Shown here: piece by piece, positions 8,238-15,815 of the stretch
Layout of the letters: each line of letters opens with the position of its first letter
Numbering within the stretch: position 1 is the first letter of the stretch
NCBI GenBank assembly: GCA_905210485.1
Contig: CAJLXA010000009.1
Location: forward strand, 1 to 44,530
DNA length: 44,530 nucleotides
Reading direction: 5' to 3'
Source of the DNA: an uncultured Eubacteriales bacterium
GTDB taxonomy: Bacteria; Bacillota; Clostridia; Oscillospirales; CAG-272
The notes under the pieces: model-generated
Told to the model about the DNA's origin: nothing
Database searches by the model: none
The model's input: only the letters and a program-made list of their open reading frames with translations
Position numbers and translations under genes: made by a program

Positions 8238-8317
8238 TATTCGTCCGTAATATATAATATAATGGATTTATTTGATATTTCGGGCGAAAAATAAATCGAA
8301 AAATTTCAGAAAAAGTA

Positions 8318-8346
8318 TGGACTTTTTTAAAATAGTGTGCTACAAT
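8318..8346 (+). promoter_or_regulatory. Sigma-A promoter for the AraC regulator
   Basis: TGGACT (8318-8323), 17-base spacer, TACAAT (8341-8346). The -35 is weak and the -10 good. It is followed by a leader hairpin at 8383-8412. Confidence 0.5.
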
Positions 8347-8382
8347 ATTGGCATCGTGCGCAAAATGTGAATTGCGCCGGCG

Positions 8383-8412
8383 CGGTCTTCTGCGGGAAGA
8401 CCGGAAATTTTT
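8383..8412 (+). terminator. Terminator-like hairpin in the araC-type leader
   Basis: An 8-bp perfect stem (8383-8390 with 8396-8403, loop TGCGG) followed by GAAATTTTT. It lies between the predicted promoter and the start codon at 8459, so it would either attenuate the regulator gene or end read-through from the upstream gene. Confidence 0.5.
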
Positions 8413-8458
8413 ATCGTCAGGACTCTTGTAATTTTCATTTCTGTTTATCGGAGGCTTC

Positions 8459-9256
8459 ATGCTGGAAAATATTTATGAAACGACACTCAACACCGATCTT
8501 TGCCTGCATTATTGCGGCAAGCGCCGTTGCGTGAATCATTCTTATGGCCCGGAAGTGCGCGGATACCATCTGTTTGTGTATATAAAGGAAGGCGAGGGAA
8601 CGCTCACACTGAAACGCGGTACGATGCCGATTCAGGCAGGCGACCTTATTGTGATGTTCCCCGGCGAAAAAGTACAATATACCATGAAAGAAGACAGCAT
8701 GTGCTCGTTGTCCTGGATCGGACTTCACGGTTCGGCGCTGGACACGCTTCTTTCCCCGTTACATATCCGTCGGGAAAAACCGATTTTTTCTGTCCGCAAC
8801 CGGGAGGACGTGGAGGGTGTTCTCGAAAAGATTTATACGACATCGTTTCTGAAAACTTACAGCGACAAGGCCATGATGACCGGACTTCTGTACGCGTTCT
8901 TTGCCGCGCTTCTCCGCAATGTGGACAGCGACATGCGGTTCGATCCGATTGAGCGTGCCGCGGAAATGATGAATTACAACTATAATCTGCCGCTGACAGT
9001 TGATCTTATGGCCGATATGATCGGTTGCAATCCGAGTTATCTTTCCCGTGCTTTTAAGGAAAAGAAAGGCGTTTCCCCGAAAGATTATCTGATCCGCGTC
9101 CGCATGGAACGTGCGGCGGACCTGCTTCGCACGTCAACGCTTGCCGTCGGCGATGTTTCCGCCTCGGTGGGAATTGAAGATCCCCTGTATTTCTCCCGTC
9201 TTTTCCATAACCGCATGAATATGACGCCTACGGAATACAGACAGAAAAACAAATAA
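8459..9256 (+). CDS. AraC-family transcriptional regulator
   Basis: A 265-residue one-component regulator. Residues 1-140 form an AraC-type cupin sensor region (GYHLFVYIKEGEGTL, GDLIVMFPGE), which in this family binds a sugar or similar small molecule. Residues about 165-262 form the two helix-turn-helix DNA-binding domain, ending with the family signature GIEDPLYFSRLFHNRMNMTPTEYR. A strong GGAGG lies 5-6 bases before the ATG. The gene stands alone between a glycosyltransferase and a pair of terminators. No adjacent sugar-use or transport genes identify its regulon. Confidence 0.9.
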   Translation: MLENIYETTLNTDLCLHYCGKRRCVNHSYGPEVRGYHLFVYIKEGEGTLTLKRGTMPIQAGDLIVMFPGEKVQYTMKEDSMCSLSWIGLHGSALDTLLSPLHIRREKPIFSVRNREDVEGVLEKIYTTSFLKTYSDKAMMTGLLYAFFAALLRNVDSDMRFDPIERAAEMMNYNYNLPLTVDLMADMIGCNPSYLSRAFKEKKGVSPKDYLIRVRMERAADLLRTSTLAVGDVSASVGIEDPLYFSRLFHNRMNMTPTEYRQKNK

Positions 9257-9303
9257 AAATACATAATTCTACAATATTTTGGATTATATAAAGTAAGAAA
9301 AAT

Positions 9304-9346
9304 GCAAAAGCATGGCGTGTCGCCGCCATGCTTTTGCTTTTTCTTA
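9304..9346 (+). terminator. Rho-independent terminator of the AraC gene
   Basis: A 14-bp perfect stem (9304-9317 with 9324-9337), 6-base loop, then a T-rich run to 9346. Confidence 0.9.
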
Positions 9347-9428
9347 TTTGTTGTCATGATATGGCCTTGTGCCCGGTTTTTGCGCCTGCGCGCAAAGGTT
9401 TTTATACCTCAAAGTGTTCGGGCAAGAT

Positions 9429-9461
9429 AAAAAGGCGTGCGGGAAATCCGCACGCCTTTTT
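9429..9461. terminator. Bidirectional terminator before the M18 aminopeptidase 3' end
   Basis: A 14-bp perfect stem (9429-9442 with 9448-9461, loop GAAAT) with A5 on one side and T5 on the other, suited to ending the leftward aminopeptidase transcript. Its stem sequence is nearly the same as the terminator after rpmE (15616-15650). Confidence 0.85.
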
Positions 9462-9489
9462 ATACGTTGAAATCATGATACGCGGGAGA

Positions 9490-10773
9490 TTATTGCAACG
9501 CGTATTTGCCGTCAACGATCATATGAATATCGCTTTCGTAGAACGAGCGCATTGCTTTCTCCATGTAATAAATATCCATGGAACCCGCGCTTTCATAGCA
9601 TGAATGCATAGCAAATTGTGCAATTCCGATGTCGGCGGTCGCTACCGATACGTGGCGGCAGGCCAGATTCCCGAGCGTGGAGCCGCCGGGCAGGTCGGAG
9701 CGGTTGGTGTATATCTGTACGGGAATATCCTGCTTTTTGCATATTTCCGTAAAAAGCGCACCCGTCAGCGCATCGGTGGTATAGCGGCAATTGGCATTAT
9801 ACTTCAGAACGACGCCGCGGTTCGGAACGGGAGCGGTCATGGCGTCCGAAAGTTCGGGGTGATTCGGATGTTTGGCATGCGCGTTGTCTGCGGAAAGCAT
9901 AAAACTGTTGGCGATACGGCACAGGTAATCGCTTTCGGTGCCGCCTACGCTTTCGCCGATACGTGTCAGCACTTCATACAGGAATCCGGCGTCGGCGCCC
10001 TGTCGCGTCGAACTTCCGACCTCTTCGTTATCGAAAAGCGCGAGAACGGGAACGGCGGAAGAAGACGGCTCCGCTTCAAAAAACGCGGTCAGCGCCGTGT
10101 AAGCGCAGGCGAGGTCATCGAGGCGCGGCGCGGCGATAAACTCGTTGTTTGCACCGAAAACCGTGCCTTTTTCCCGGTTGTAAAGATACAGGTCGTGCGA
10201 AAGAACAGATTCTTCGTCCACACCGAGGTTCTGCGCGATCTCGGCCATAAGCCCGGCGCACCCCTCTTCGCCGTAAAGAGCGTTCATGTCGACGGCGGGA
10301 TTCGGCTTGCCGTCCGGCGCCGCAAGGTGAACGGCCACGGAGGGAATGACGGCGGCGTCGCGCCCAAGGTCGACGAGGCGGCTTTCTATGCCGTCGTTTG
10401 TGCGGACGATAACGCGGCCGGCCACGGACAGAGGACGGTCGAACCATGTCAGAAGATTCATACCGCCGTACCGTTCGGTCACAAGACGGCAGTAGAGGCC
10501 GTTGTCGTTCGGGCGCGGCTTCAGTTTTAGCGCGGGAGAGTCCAGATGGGCGGCAATGATGAGGTAGCCGTCGTAATCAAGGTCGGGTACCGTGAAAGCG
10601 ATGAGCGACGAACCGTTCCGGCGGACAAAGTAAGCGCCACCGCGACGGAGCGTCCAACGTTCGCCCTCGCAAAGTTCCGTATAGCCGGCGGCAATCAGCG
10701 CCTTTGCCGCATTGGCAACGGCAAAAAAGGCGTTCGGCGTCCGGTCGATGAAATGCAGTAGTTTTTCGGTCAT
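9490..10773 (-). CDS. apeB: M18-family aminopeptidase (aspartyl aminopeptidase type)
   Basis: A 427-residue cytosolic zinc aminopeptidase that removes N-terminal residues, typically Asp or Glu in this family. Metal and catalytic residues are visible: AAHLDSP (His76, Asp78), PRLDDL (Asp219/Asp220), FDNEEVGS (Glu250, Glu251) and a C-terminal QFAMHSCYE (His near 394-398). Length matches the family. The start has GGGAGG at a 7-base spacing and a consensus promoter 45-70 bases upstream. It is transcribed alone and ends at the terminator at 9429-9461. The gene symbol follows the clostridial name. Confidence 0.93.
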   Translation of the reverse strand: MTEKLLHFIDRTPNAFFAVANAAKALIAAGYTELCEGERWTLRRGGAYFVRRNGSSLIAFTVPDLDYDGYLIIAAHLDSPALKLKPRPNDNGLYCRLVTERYGGMNLLTWFDRPLSVAGRVIVRTNDGIESRLVDLGRDAAVIPSVAVHLAAPDGKPNPAVDMNALYGEEGCAGLMAEIAQNLGVDEESVLSHDLYLYNREKGTVFGANNEFIAAPRLDDLACAYTALTAFFEAEPSSSAVPVLALFDNEEVGSSTRQGADAGFLYEVLTRIGESVGGTESDYLCRIANSFMLSADNAHAKHPNHPELSDAMTAPVPNRGVVLKYNANCRYTTDALTGALFTEICKKQDIPVQIYTNRSDLPGGSTLGNLACRHVSVATADIGIAQFAMHSCYESAGSMDIYYMEKAMRSFYESDIHMIVDGKYALQ

Positions 10774-10815
10774 GATATATCCTCCCTGTTTCGGGAAATT
10801 TTTTCATTCGTGTTC

Positions 10816-10844
10816 ATTATAAATATTTTCAGCGCTTTTGTCAA
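10816..10844 (-). promoter_or_regulatory. Consensus sigma-A promoter for the M18 aminopeptidase
   Basis: Minus strand TTGACA (10839-10844), 17-base spacer, TATAAT (10816-10821). It lies just past the stop of the sleL-like gene, so read-through from that gene is possible. Confidence 0.85.
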
Positions 10845-10859
10845 TATCCCTTAACGGTT

Positions 10860-12161
10860 TTATCTGTCTCCGGGAATTTTCAGAATATGATACAGATTGG
10901 AGATCATGAGAAAAGCGGGGGTAAAGAAATAGTATGCCGGATAATAAGCCATGCGGAACAGCCGCTCGTCGGTAAGCAGATCCAGTTTTGCATAAAGGCT
11001 CATCGGATCTTCAAACCACACTTCGTGCCGGACGGCACGGCCGCCTTCGCGGTCATAGTATTCGTAATGCGGTGCCGCGGCCGTTTCGTCATACAGTATT
11101 TCGGCGCGCCGCCGTATTGCGCGGGAGACGGCTTCCTGCGGAGAAAGCGTTTCGGCAACGCTCTCTCCGGCTATATGCGGGAGCGTGTAATCATATCCGT
11201 AAAGTGGAATACCGAGAATGATTTTCTCGCGGCGTATTTCGCTTTTGGCATAATCAATGATCTCTTTCATGCGCGGGAGCGGCGCGACCGGCCCCGGTTC
11301 TTTCTTTGCGTTCTCCCATTCATACGCCACAAGGCGAACGCCGTCGACATTGTTTCCGATATATCCGTAAATATGCCCTTCGTAAAGATCGCCGCGCATG
11401 GAAGAACCGCCTTTCGGCGCCACTGCGGCAAACAGAACGAGTTCGCGGGCATTCAGTGCGGAACGAAGACGTCCCAGCATGGCGGCGTACCGTTCCGCAT
11501 AGGCCGCGGGAATGTATTCAAAATCTATTTCGGCGCCGCCGTATCCGTTTTCCGTCACCGCTTCCACGACCGTTTCCACAAAGGCGTTGATCGTTTCGTC
11601 GCTTTCCAGAATGGCCGTGGCGATGTCTTCACGGAAGACGTCGCTGTTGTCCGTATTGAGTATCACCAGAAGAGGTTGCACGCGGTATTCGCGCGAAAGT
11701 CGCAGAAACAGGTCGGCTTCGGGAACGTAAAGGCCGCCATCCGCATCGGCGCCGGCGTGCAGTAGAGAGGCGTATGTAAGATAGGGGAGAACTTTGCGGA
11801 GCGTGGATTCGTCCGTGCCGGGATGGAGGTAGCCGCCGCTTATCAGCGTACCGCGGCGCACATCTGCCGGAGCGACGGTGAGAACGGTTCCGGGAGTCAG
11901 TGCGGGTTTTCCTCCGAGAACCGGATTCCATTGATAGAGAGACAGCGGACTCACGCCGAAACGTACGGCAAGCCCGTCGATGGTGTCGCCGGCGCGTACC
12001 GTGTAACTTTTTCCGGGCGGGATCAGCAGCAGATGCTGTCCGATCGCCAATACGCGCGGGTCTTCTATATCATTGTCGAGGGCTATTTTCTGCGGGTCGA
12101 TTCCGCAGCGGCGACCGATCGCGTACAGGGAGTCGCCGCGTTTTACGGTGTAGATTTCCAT
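10860..12161 (-). CDS. sleL: LysM-GH18 spore cortex-lytic enzyme, SleL/YaaH-like
   Basis: A 433-residue protein with two LysM peptidoglycan-binding modules (about residues 3-47 and 52-96) and a glycoside hydrolase 18 domain (about 105-420). The GH18 catalytic motif is AEIDFEYIP with Asp213 and the acid Glu215. The order LysM-LysM-GH18 and the absence of a signal peptide match SleL/YaaH, the N-acetylglucosaminidase that cuts cortex muropeptides during germination; in Bacillus the gene is made in the mother cell under SigE. The C-terminal tail (RMAYYPAYYFFTPAFLMI) replaces the usual GVSYW-type ending and is more hydrophobic. The start has AAGGAG at a 6-base spacing. It is divergent from enolase. 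Confidence 0.85.
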   Translation of the reverse strand: MEIYTVKRGDSLYAIGRRCGIDPQKIALDNDIEDPRVLAIGQHLLLIPPGKSYTVRAGDTIDGLAVRFGVSPLSLYQWNPVLGGKPALTPGTVLTVAPADVRRGTLISGGYLHPGTDESTLRKVLPYLTYASLLHAGADADGGLYVPEADLFLRLSREYRVQPLLVILNTDNSDVFREDIATAILESDETINAFVETVVEAVTENGYGGAEIDFEYIPAAYAERYAAMLGRLRSALNARELVLFAAVAPKGGSSMRGDLYEGHIYGYIGNNVDGVRLVAYEWENAKKEPGPVAPLPRMKEIIDYAKSEIRREKIILGIPLYGYDYTLPHIAGESVAETLSPQEAVSRAIRRRAEILYDETAAAPHYEYYDREGGRAVRHEVWFEDPMSLYAKLDLLTDERLFRMAYYPAYYFFTPAFLMISNLYHILKIPGDR

Positions 12162-12187
12162 AAGAACTCCTTTTTTATGTTTTTAAC

Positions 12188-12217
12188 AGTGTATGCACTT
12201 TCGCGGGTTGTGTATAT
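12188..12217 (-). promoter_or_regulatory. Possible SigE-type promoter upstream of sleL
   Basis: On the minus strand CATACACT (12188-12195) matches the SigE -10 form CATACAnT. An ATAT-rich -35-like stretch lies 16-17 bases upstream, slightly too far for the usual 14-15. No sigma-A promoter for this gene is visible. Confidence 0.3.
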
Positions 12218-12260
12218 TTTTTCTTTTACGGGAGAGAATAAAAGGAAAAAGGAGGCTGAC

Positions 12261-13520
12261 ATGGGAAAAGTACAGATAATCAGAACATCGGCGCGGGAAG
12301 TGCTGGATTCGCGCGGTAATCCGACATTGGAGGCTACCGTTTATTTATCGGACGGAACGATCGGAAGCGCCATGGTGCCGTCCGGCGCGTCGACGGGAAC
12401 TTATGAAGCGCATGAGGCGCGCGACGGAGACGCCGAAAGATACGGCGGCCGCGGCGTTCTGGACGCGGTGTATAACGTCAACAAAATGATTTCGCCCGCC
12501 CTTACGGGCATTGCCGCTTCCGCGCAGGCGGAAATTGACCGGACGATGAAGGTTCTGGACGGAACGGAAAATAAAAGCCGCCTCGGCGCAAACGCCATAC
12601 TCGGCGTGTCTCTTGCCGCGGCACGCGCGGCGGCCAATTCGCAGGGAATTCCGCTTTTCCGTTATCTCGGCGGTGCGGCCGCAAAGCGGCTCCCCGTTCC
12701 GATGATGAATATTCTGAACGGCGGTGCGCACGCTTCAAACAACGTGGATATTCAGGAGTTTATGGTCGTGCCGGTCGGCATGGACAGTTTCGCGGAAGGA
12801 CTGCGCGCGGGAAGCGAGATCGCACACGCGCTCGGAAAGATACTGAAAGAAAAAGGATTGTCCGGCGGCGTGGGCGACGAGGGCGGCTTTGCTCCCGACC
12901 TCTCAAGCAACGAAGAGGCCATCGAACTGATCATGGAAGCGGTCAGGCGCGCGGGTTATACGGAAGAAAATGTCCGCGTGGCACTGGACGCGGCGGCGAG
13001 CGAATGGCAGACGGAGGACGGTTACCGCTGGCCGAAAGCAGGGCGCAAATTCACGTCCGGAGAACTTTGCGGGTATTATGAAGAACTCGTAAAACGTTAT
13101 CCGATCCTTTCGATCGAAGACGGGCTCGGCGAAGACGATACGGACGGTTGGGAAAAACTGACCGATACGCTCGGCGACAGGATTCATCTTGTCGGCGACG
13201 ACCTGTTCGTTACAAATCCTCTGCGTTTCCGCGACGGTATTGACCGCAGTCTTGCCAATACCATTCTGATAAAGCCGAACCAGATCGGTACGCTTACCGA
13301 AACGCTGGACGTTATCGGTATGGCGAAAGAAGCGGGGTACGATTTCATATTGTCGCACCGTTCCGGCGAAACGGAAGATACGTTTATCGCCGATCTTGCG
13401 GTGGCCGTCAACGCACCGTATATCAAGTCGGGGGCGCCGTGCCGTTCGGAGCGCGTGGCCAAATACAACCGGCTTCTGAAAATCGAAGAATGTCTCGGAG
13501 CGGCGGCGGTTTACGGCTGA
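12261..13520 (+). CDS. eno: Enolase
   Basis: Converts 2-phosphoglycerate to phosphoenolpyruvate in glycolysis. The 419-residue protein starts at the ATG at 12261, preceded by GGAGG at a 5-base spacing; the open frame extends further upstream but that part is not enolase. Family landmarks are all present: EVLDSRGNPTLE, GASTGTYEA, NGGAHASNNVDIQEFM, the Mg-binding SIEDGLGEDD and the C-terminal signature LIKPNQIGTLTET followed by SHRSGETED. Length is normal for the family. Its promoter is not obvious in the 99-base divergent gap with sleL. A hairpin terminator follows the stop. Confidence 0.98.
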   Translation: MGKVQIIRTSAREVLDSRGNPTLEATVYLSDGTIGSAMVPSGASTGTYEAHEARDGDAERYGGRGVLDAVYNVNKMISPALTGIAASAQAEIDRTMKVLDGTENKSRLGANAILGVSLAAARAAANSQGIPLFRYLGGAAAKRLPVPMMNILNGGAHASNNVDIQEFMVVPVGMDSFAEGLRAGSEIAHALGKILKEKGLSGGVGDEGGFAPDLSSNEEAIELIMEAVRRAGYTEENVRVALDAAASEWQTEDGYRWPKAGRKFTSGELCGYYEELVKRYPILSIEDGLGEDDTDGWEKLTDTLGDRIHLVGDDLFVTNPLRFRDGIDRSLANTILIKPNQIGTLTETLDVIGMAKEAGYDFILSHRSGETEDTFIADLAVAVNAPYIKSGAPCRSERVAKYNRLLKIEECLGAAAVYG

Positions 13521-13530
13521 CGCCGCCGAC

Positions 13531-13565
13531 AAAAAACGCGGGAAGAAATATTCCGCGTTTTTTTC
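13531..13565 (+). terminator. Rho-independent terminator after enolase
   Basis: AAAAAACGCGG (13531-13541) pairs with CCGCGTTTTTT, with an A-rich loop and a long T run. Confidence 0.85.
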
Positions 13566-13628
13566 GTTGCGGGGTTCTGTCTTTCATATAAGGAAGTTTT
13601 ACGGTCATTACGCGCTATATATGAAAAA

Positions 13629-13706
13629 AATGTCAAAAAAGCATTGACGATTCCGGTTTTTATAAAACCGCTTTTGACATAATCCGCACATGGCGTTGCG
13701 TATAAT
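13629..13706 (+). promoter_or_regulatory. Putative Spo0A-activated sigma-A promoter of spoIIGA-sigE
   Basis: TTGACA (13674-13679) and TATAAT (13701-13706) are both perfect but are 21 bases apart, too far for unaided sigma-A. B. subtilis spoIIG has the same oddity (22 bases) and needs Spo0A~P. Sites resembling the 0A box TTTGTCRAA or its complement are at 13629-13637 (7/9), 13643-13651 (6/9) and 13673-13681 (8/9, overlapping the -35). A 7-bp perfect dyad sits at 13654-13670. Confidence 0.65.
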
Positions 13707-13735
13707 GGGTACAAACGGAAAAGGACGGGAAAACG

Positions 13736-14557
13736 ATGAAGACTTTATATATCGACGTACTGTTTTTTATCAATTTCTTCATGGATTTTCTTTCGCTGTT
13801 TCTTGTCGGCGGCTTTATGAATACGCCGCGGCGCCTTTTCCGCCTGGTTCTTTCGGCCGGGATCGGCGCCGTTTACGCGGCGGTCGATGTGCTGTTTCCG
13901 GGAGCGCCTGTCGTTTCGTTTCTGATCGGCCTTGCCGTTCCGTTTTTGCTGATATATGTTGCCTACGGCGCGTCGGGCGGATGGCGGTTTATACGTATGA
14001 CGCTTTTTTTCTACGGAATTTCAGTGCTTCTCGGCGGCGCGGTGACGGTGCTTTACGGCTTCCTTTCCTCTCATTTTTCCATGGAGGGGACGGCTATGGG
14101 AAAAAGCGATATTCTTTTGACGCTCGGCGCTTTGTCCGGCCTTCTGATTGCCGGTGCGGAACGTCTTTTCCGCCGGCACGGCGCTGGTAAGGAGGTGCGT
14201 CTCATGATTGAAAACGGCGGAAAGACTCTTTGCCTTTCCGCGCTGTCCGACAGCGGGAATCTGCTTTGCGATCCGATCGGCGGGAAACCGGTGATCCTCG
14301 TGCGGCGCGGCGCTTTACATACGCTTTTTCCCGACGACCGGCCGGGCGACGACATGCCGCACGGCGGAAATACGTTGTTCCATCCTGTTTTCATACACGG
14401 TGCGGACGGGCGGCGCATGGTTTTCGGTTTTTTTCCGTCGGGACTTTACGTATGCGAGGGAAAAAAGCGGATACCGATAACCGCAACGGTGGCGGCCGAA
14501 AACAGAGAAGAAAAATACGGCGGATGCGACGCTTTGTTTCCCGCATCGCTGCTTTGA
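13736..14557 (+). CDS. spoIIGA: Sigma-E processing aspartic peptidase SpoIIGA
   Basis: Membrane protease that removes the pro-sequence of SigE in the mother cell after the SpoIIR signal from the forespore. The 273-residue protein has an N-terminal block of about five hydrophobic segments (residues 5-145) and a soluble C-terminal domain with the aspartic protease motif SDSGNLLCDP (catalytic Asp172), as in the family's D-S/T-G-N. The start is set by the N-terminal MKTLYIDVLFFINFFMD, typical of SpoIIGA, with AAAAGGACGGG upstream. It is followed 11 bases later by sigE, its substrate, the conserved arrangement. The promoter at 13674-13706 appears Spo0A-dependent. Confidence 0.95.
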   Translation: MKTLYIDVLFFINFFMDFLSLFLVGGFMNTPRRLFRLVLSAGIGAVYAAVDVLFPGAPVVSFLIGLAVPFLLIYVAYGASGGWRFIRMTLFFYGISVLLGGAVTVLYGFLSSHFSMEGTAMGKSDILLTLGALSGLLIAGAERLFRRHGAGKEVRLMIENGGKTLCLSALSDSGNLLCDPIGGKPVILVRRGALHTLFPDDRPGDDMPHGGNTLFHPVFIHGADGRRMVFGFFPSGLYVCEGKKRIPITATVAAENREEKYGGCDALFPASLL

Positions 14558-14568
14558 TAGGGGGAGAG

Positions 14569-15312
14569 ATGCGGATCTTTTTGTTTATACGCGCGGTGTG
14601 CCTGCGCATACGGAATGTGCTGTCCGGCCTTTTTTGGCCGGGGCACCGGCATAAAAGAGGCGCCGGCGAAGTGTATTATATCAACGGCGCCGATGTTCTT
14701 CCGCGTCCGTTGTCGCAAAAGGAAGAAGAGGACGCGCTGCGTGAAGCGCCTGCCGATGAAAATGCGAAGTCATTGCTTATCGAACACAATCTGCGCCTTG
14801 TCGTTTATATTGCCAAGAAATTTGAAAATACGGGTATCAATATTGAGGATCTGATCTCTATCGGTACGGTCGGCCTCATCAAAGCTATCAATACGTTCTG
14901 CCCCGACAAGAATATCAAATTGGCGACCTACGCTTCGCGTTGTATAGAAAATGAGATATTGATGTATATTCGCAAAACGGCCGGCAGACGGTGCGAAGTG
15001 TCGATAGACGAACCGCTGAACGTTGACTACGACGGTAACGAACTGCTTTTGTCGGATATTCTCGGCTCCGACCCCGATGCGGTGGGGCGCGATATGGAGG
15101 AAGCGGAAGAACGGAAAATCGTACGCGATTCGGTGGCGTCGCTCGGCAAGAGGGAAAAACTGATCATCGAACTGCGCTTCGGTTTCGGCGGCGGACGGGA
15201 GTTGACGCAGAAAGAGGTTGCCGATATGCTTGGTATTTCACAATCCTACATATCCCGCCTTGAAAAGCGCATAATCGGGGAATTACGGGAAAAAATGCGC
15301 GGCCGCGCATAG
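14569..15312 (+). CDS. sigE: RNA polymerase sporulation sigma factor SigE (pro-form)
   Basis: Early mother-cell sigma factor. The 247-residue protein begins with a hydrophobic, basic pro-sequence (MRIFLFIRAVCLRIRNVL, residues 1-18 and on to about 33) that would hold it at the membrane. EVYYINGADVLPRPL follows, matching the cleavage region before the mature part. Regions 2 (NLRLVVYIAKKFENTGINIEDLISIG) and 4 (LTQKEVADMLGISQSYISRLEKR) are intact. The ATG at 14569 has GGGGAG only 2 bases upstream, a short spacing; no better in-frame start precedes it within sigma homology. In many spore formers sigG follows sigE directly; here the next gene is rpmE. Confidence 0.95.
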   Translation: MRIFLFIRAVCLRIRNVLSGLFWPGHRHKRGAGEVYYINGADVLPRPLSQKEEEDALREAPADENAKSLLIEHNLRLVVYIAKKFENTGINIEDLISIGTVGLIKAINTFCPDKNIKLATYASRCIENEILMYIRKTAGRRCEVSIDEPLNVDYDGNELLLSDILGSDPDAVGRDMEEAEERKIVRDSVASLGKREKLIIELRFGFGGGRELTQKEVADMLGISQSYISRLEKRIIGELREKMRGRA

Positions 15313-15329
15313 ATTTTTTCATAAACCTA

Positions 15330-15358
15330 TTGACAAAGGCAAATTATTTTGTTAAAAT
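15330..15358 (+). promoter_or_regulatory. Sigma-A promoter of rpmE
   Basis: TTGACA (15330-15335), 17-base spacer, TAAAAT (15353-15358), starting 18 bases after the sigE stop. Confidence 0.85.
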
Positions 15359-15398
15359 AATGCGTACTGTGATAAAAATTAGGTGAGGTGTAAACGTA

Positions 15399-15605
<207 letters not shown>

Positions 15606-15615
15606 GAACGTATAA

Positions 15616-15650
15616 AAAAGGCGTGCGGATTTTTCCGTACGCCCTTTTTA
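15616..15650 (+). terminator. Rho-independent terminator of rpmE
   Basis: A 10-bp stem (15620-15629 with 15634-15643, one G-T pair), short T loop, then CTTTTT. Its left arm repeats the sequence of the terminator at 9429-9442. Confidence 0.85.
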
Positions 15651-15682
15651 TCTTTATTGAACATTTTGGGTGCGGGAGAACT

Positions 15683-15769
15683 CTCTTGCGCGCGGGCGCG
15701 AAAATCAGGTGACAAAGCCGGTGACCGGCGGTGCCGTAGCGGCAAGATTCTCTTGCGCGCGGGCGCGAA
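15683..15769. repeat. 20-bp perfect direct repeat flanking a palindrome
   Basis: A 20-bp GC-rich sequence starting CTCTTGCGCGCG occurs at 15683-15702 and again at 15750-15769 (67-base period). Between them is the dyad GCCGGTGACCGGC at 15718-15730. The element lies just upstream of hflX, where no clear sigma-A promoter is seen. Confidence 0.8.
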
Positions 15770-15815
15770 GGCCGGGCGTGCGGACGTAGCGTTGCGACAG
15801 AATTAAGGAGAAAAT

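Noticed and set aside
11823..12260. N-terminal extension of enolase
   Set aside because: The open frame upstream of 12261 runs antisense to sleL and is not enolase-like; GGAGG fixes the start at 12261.
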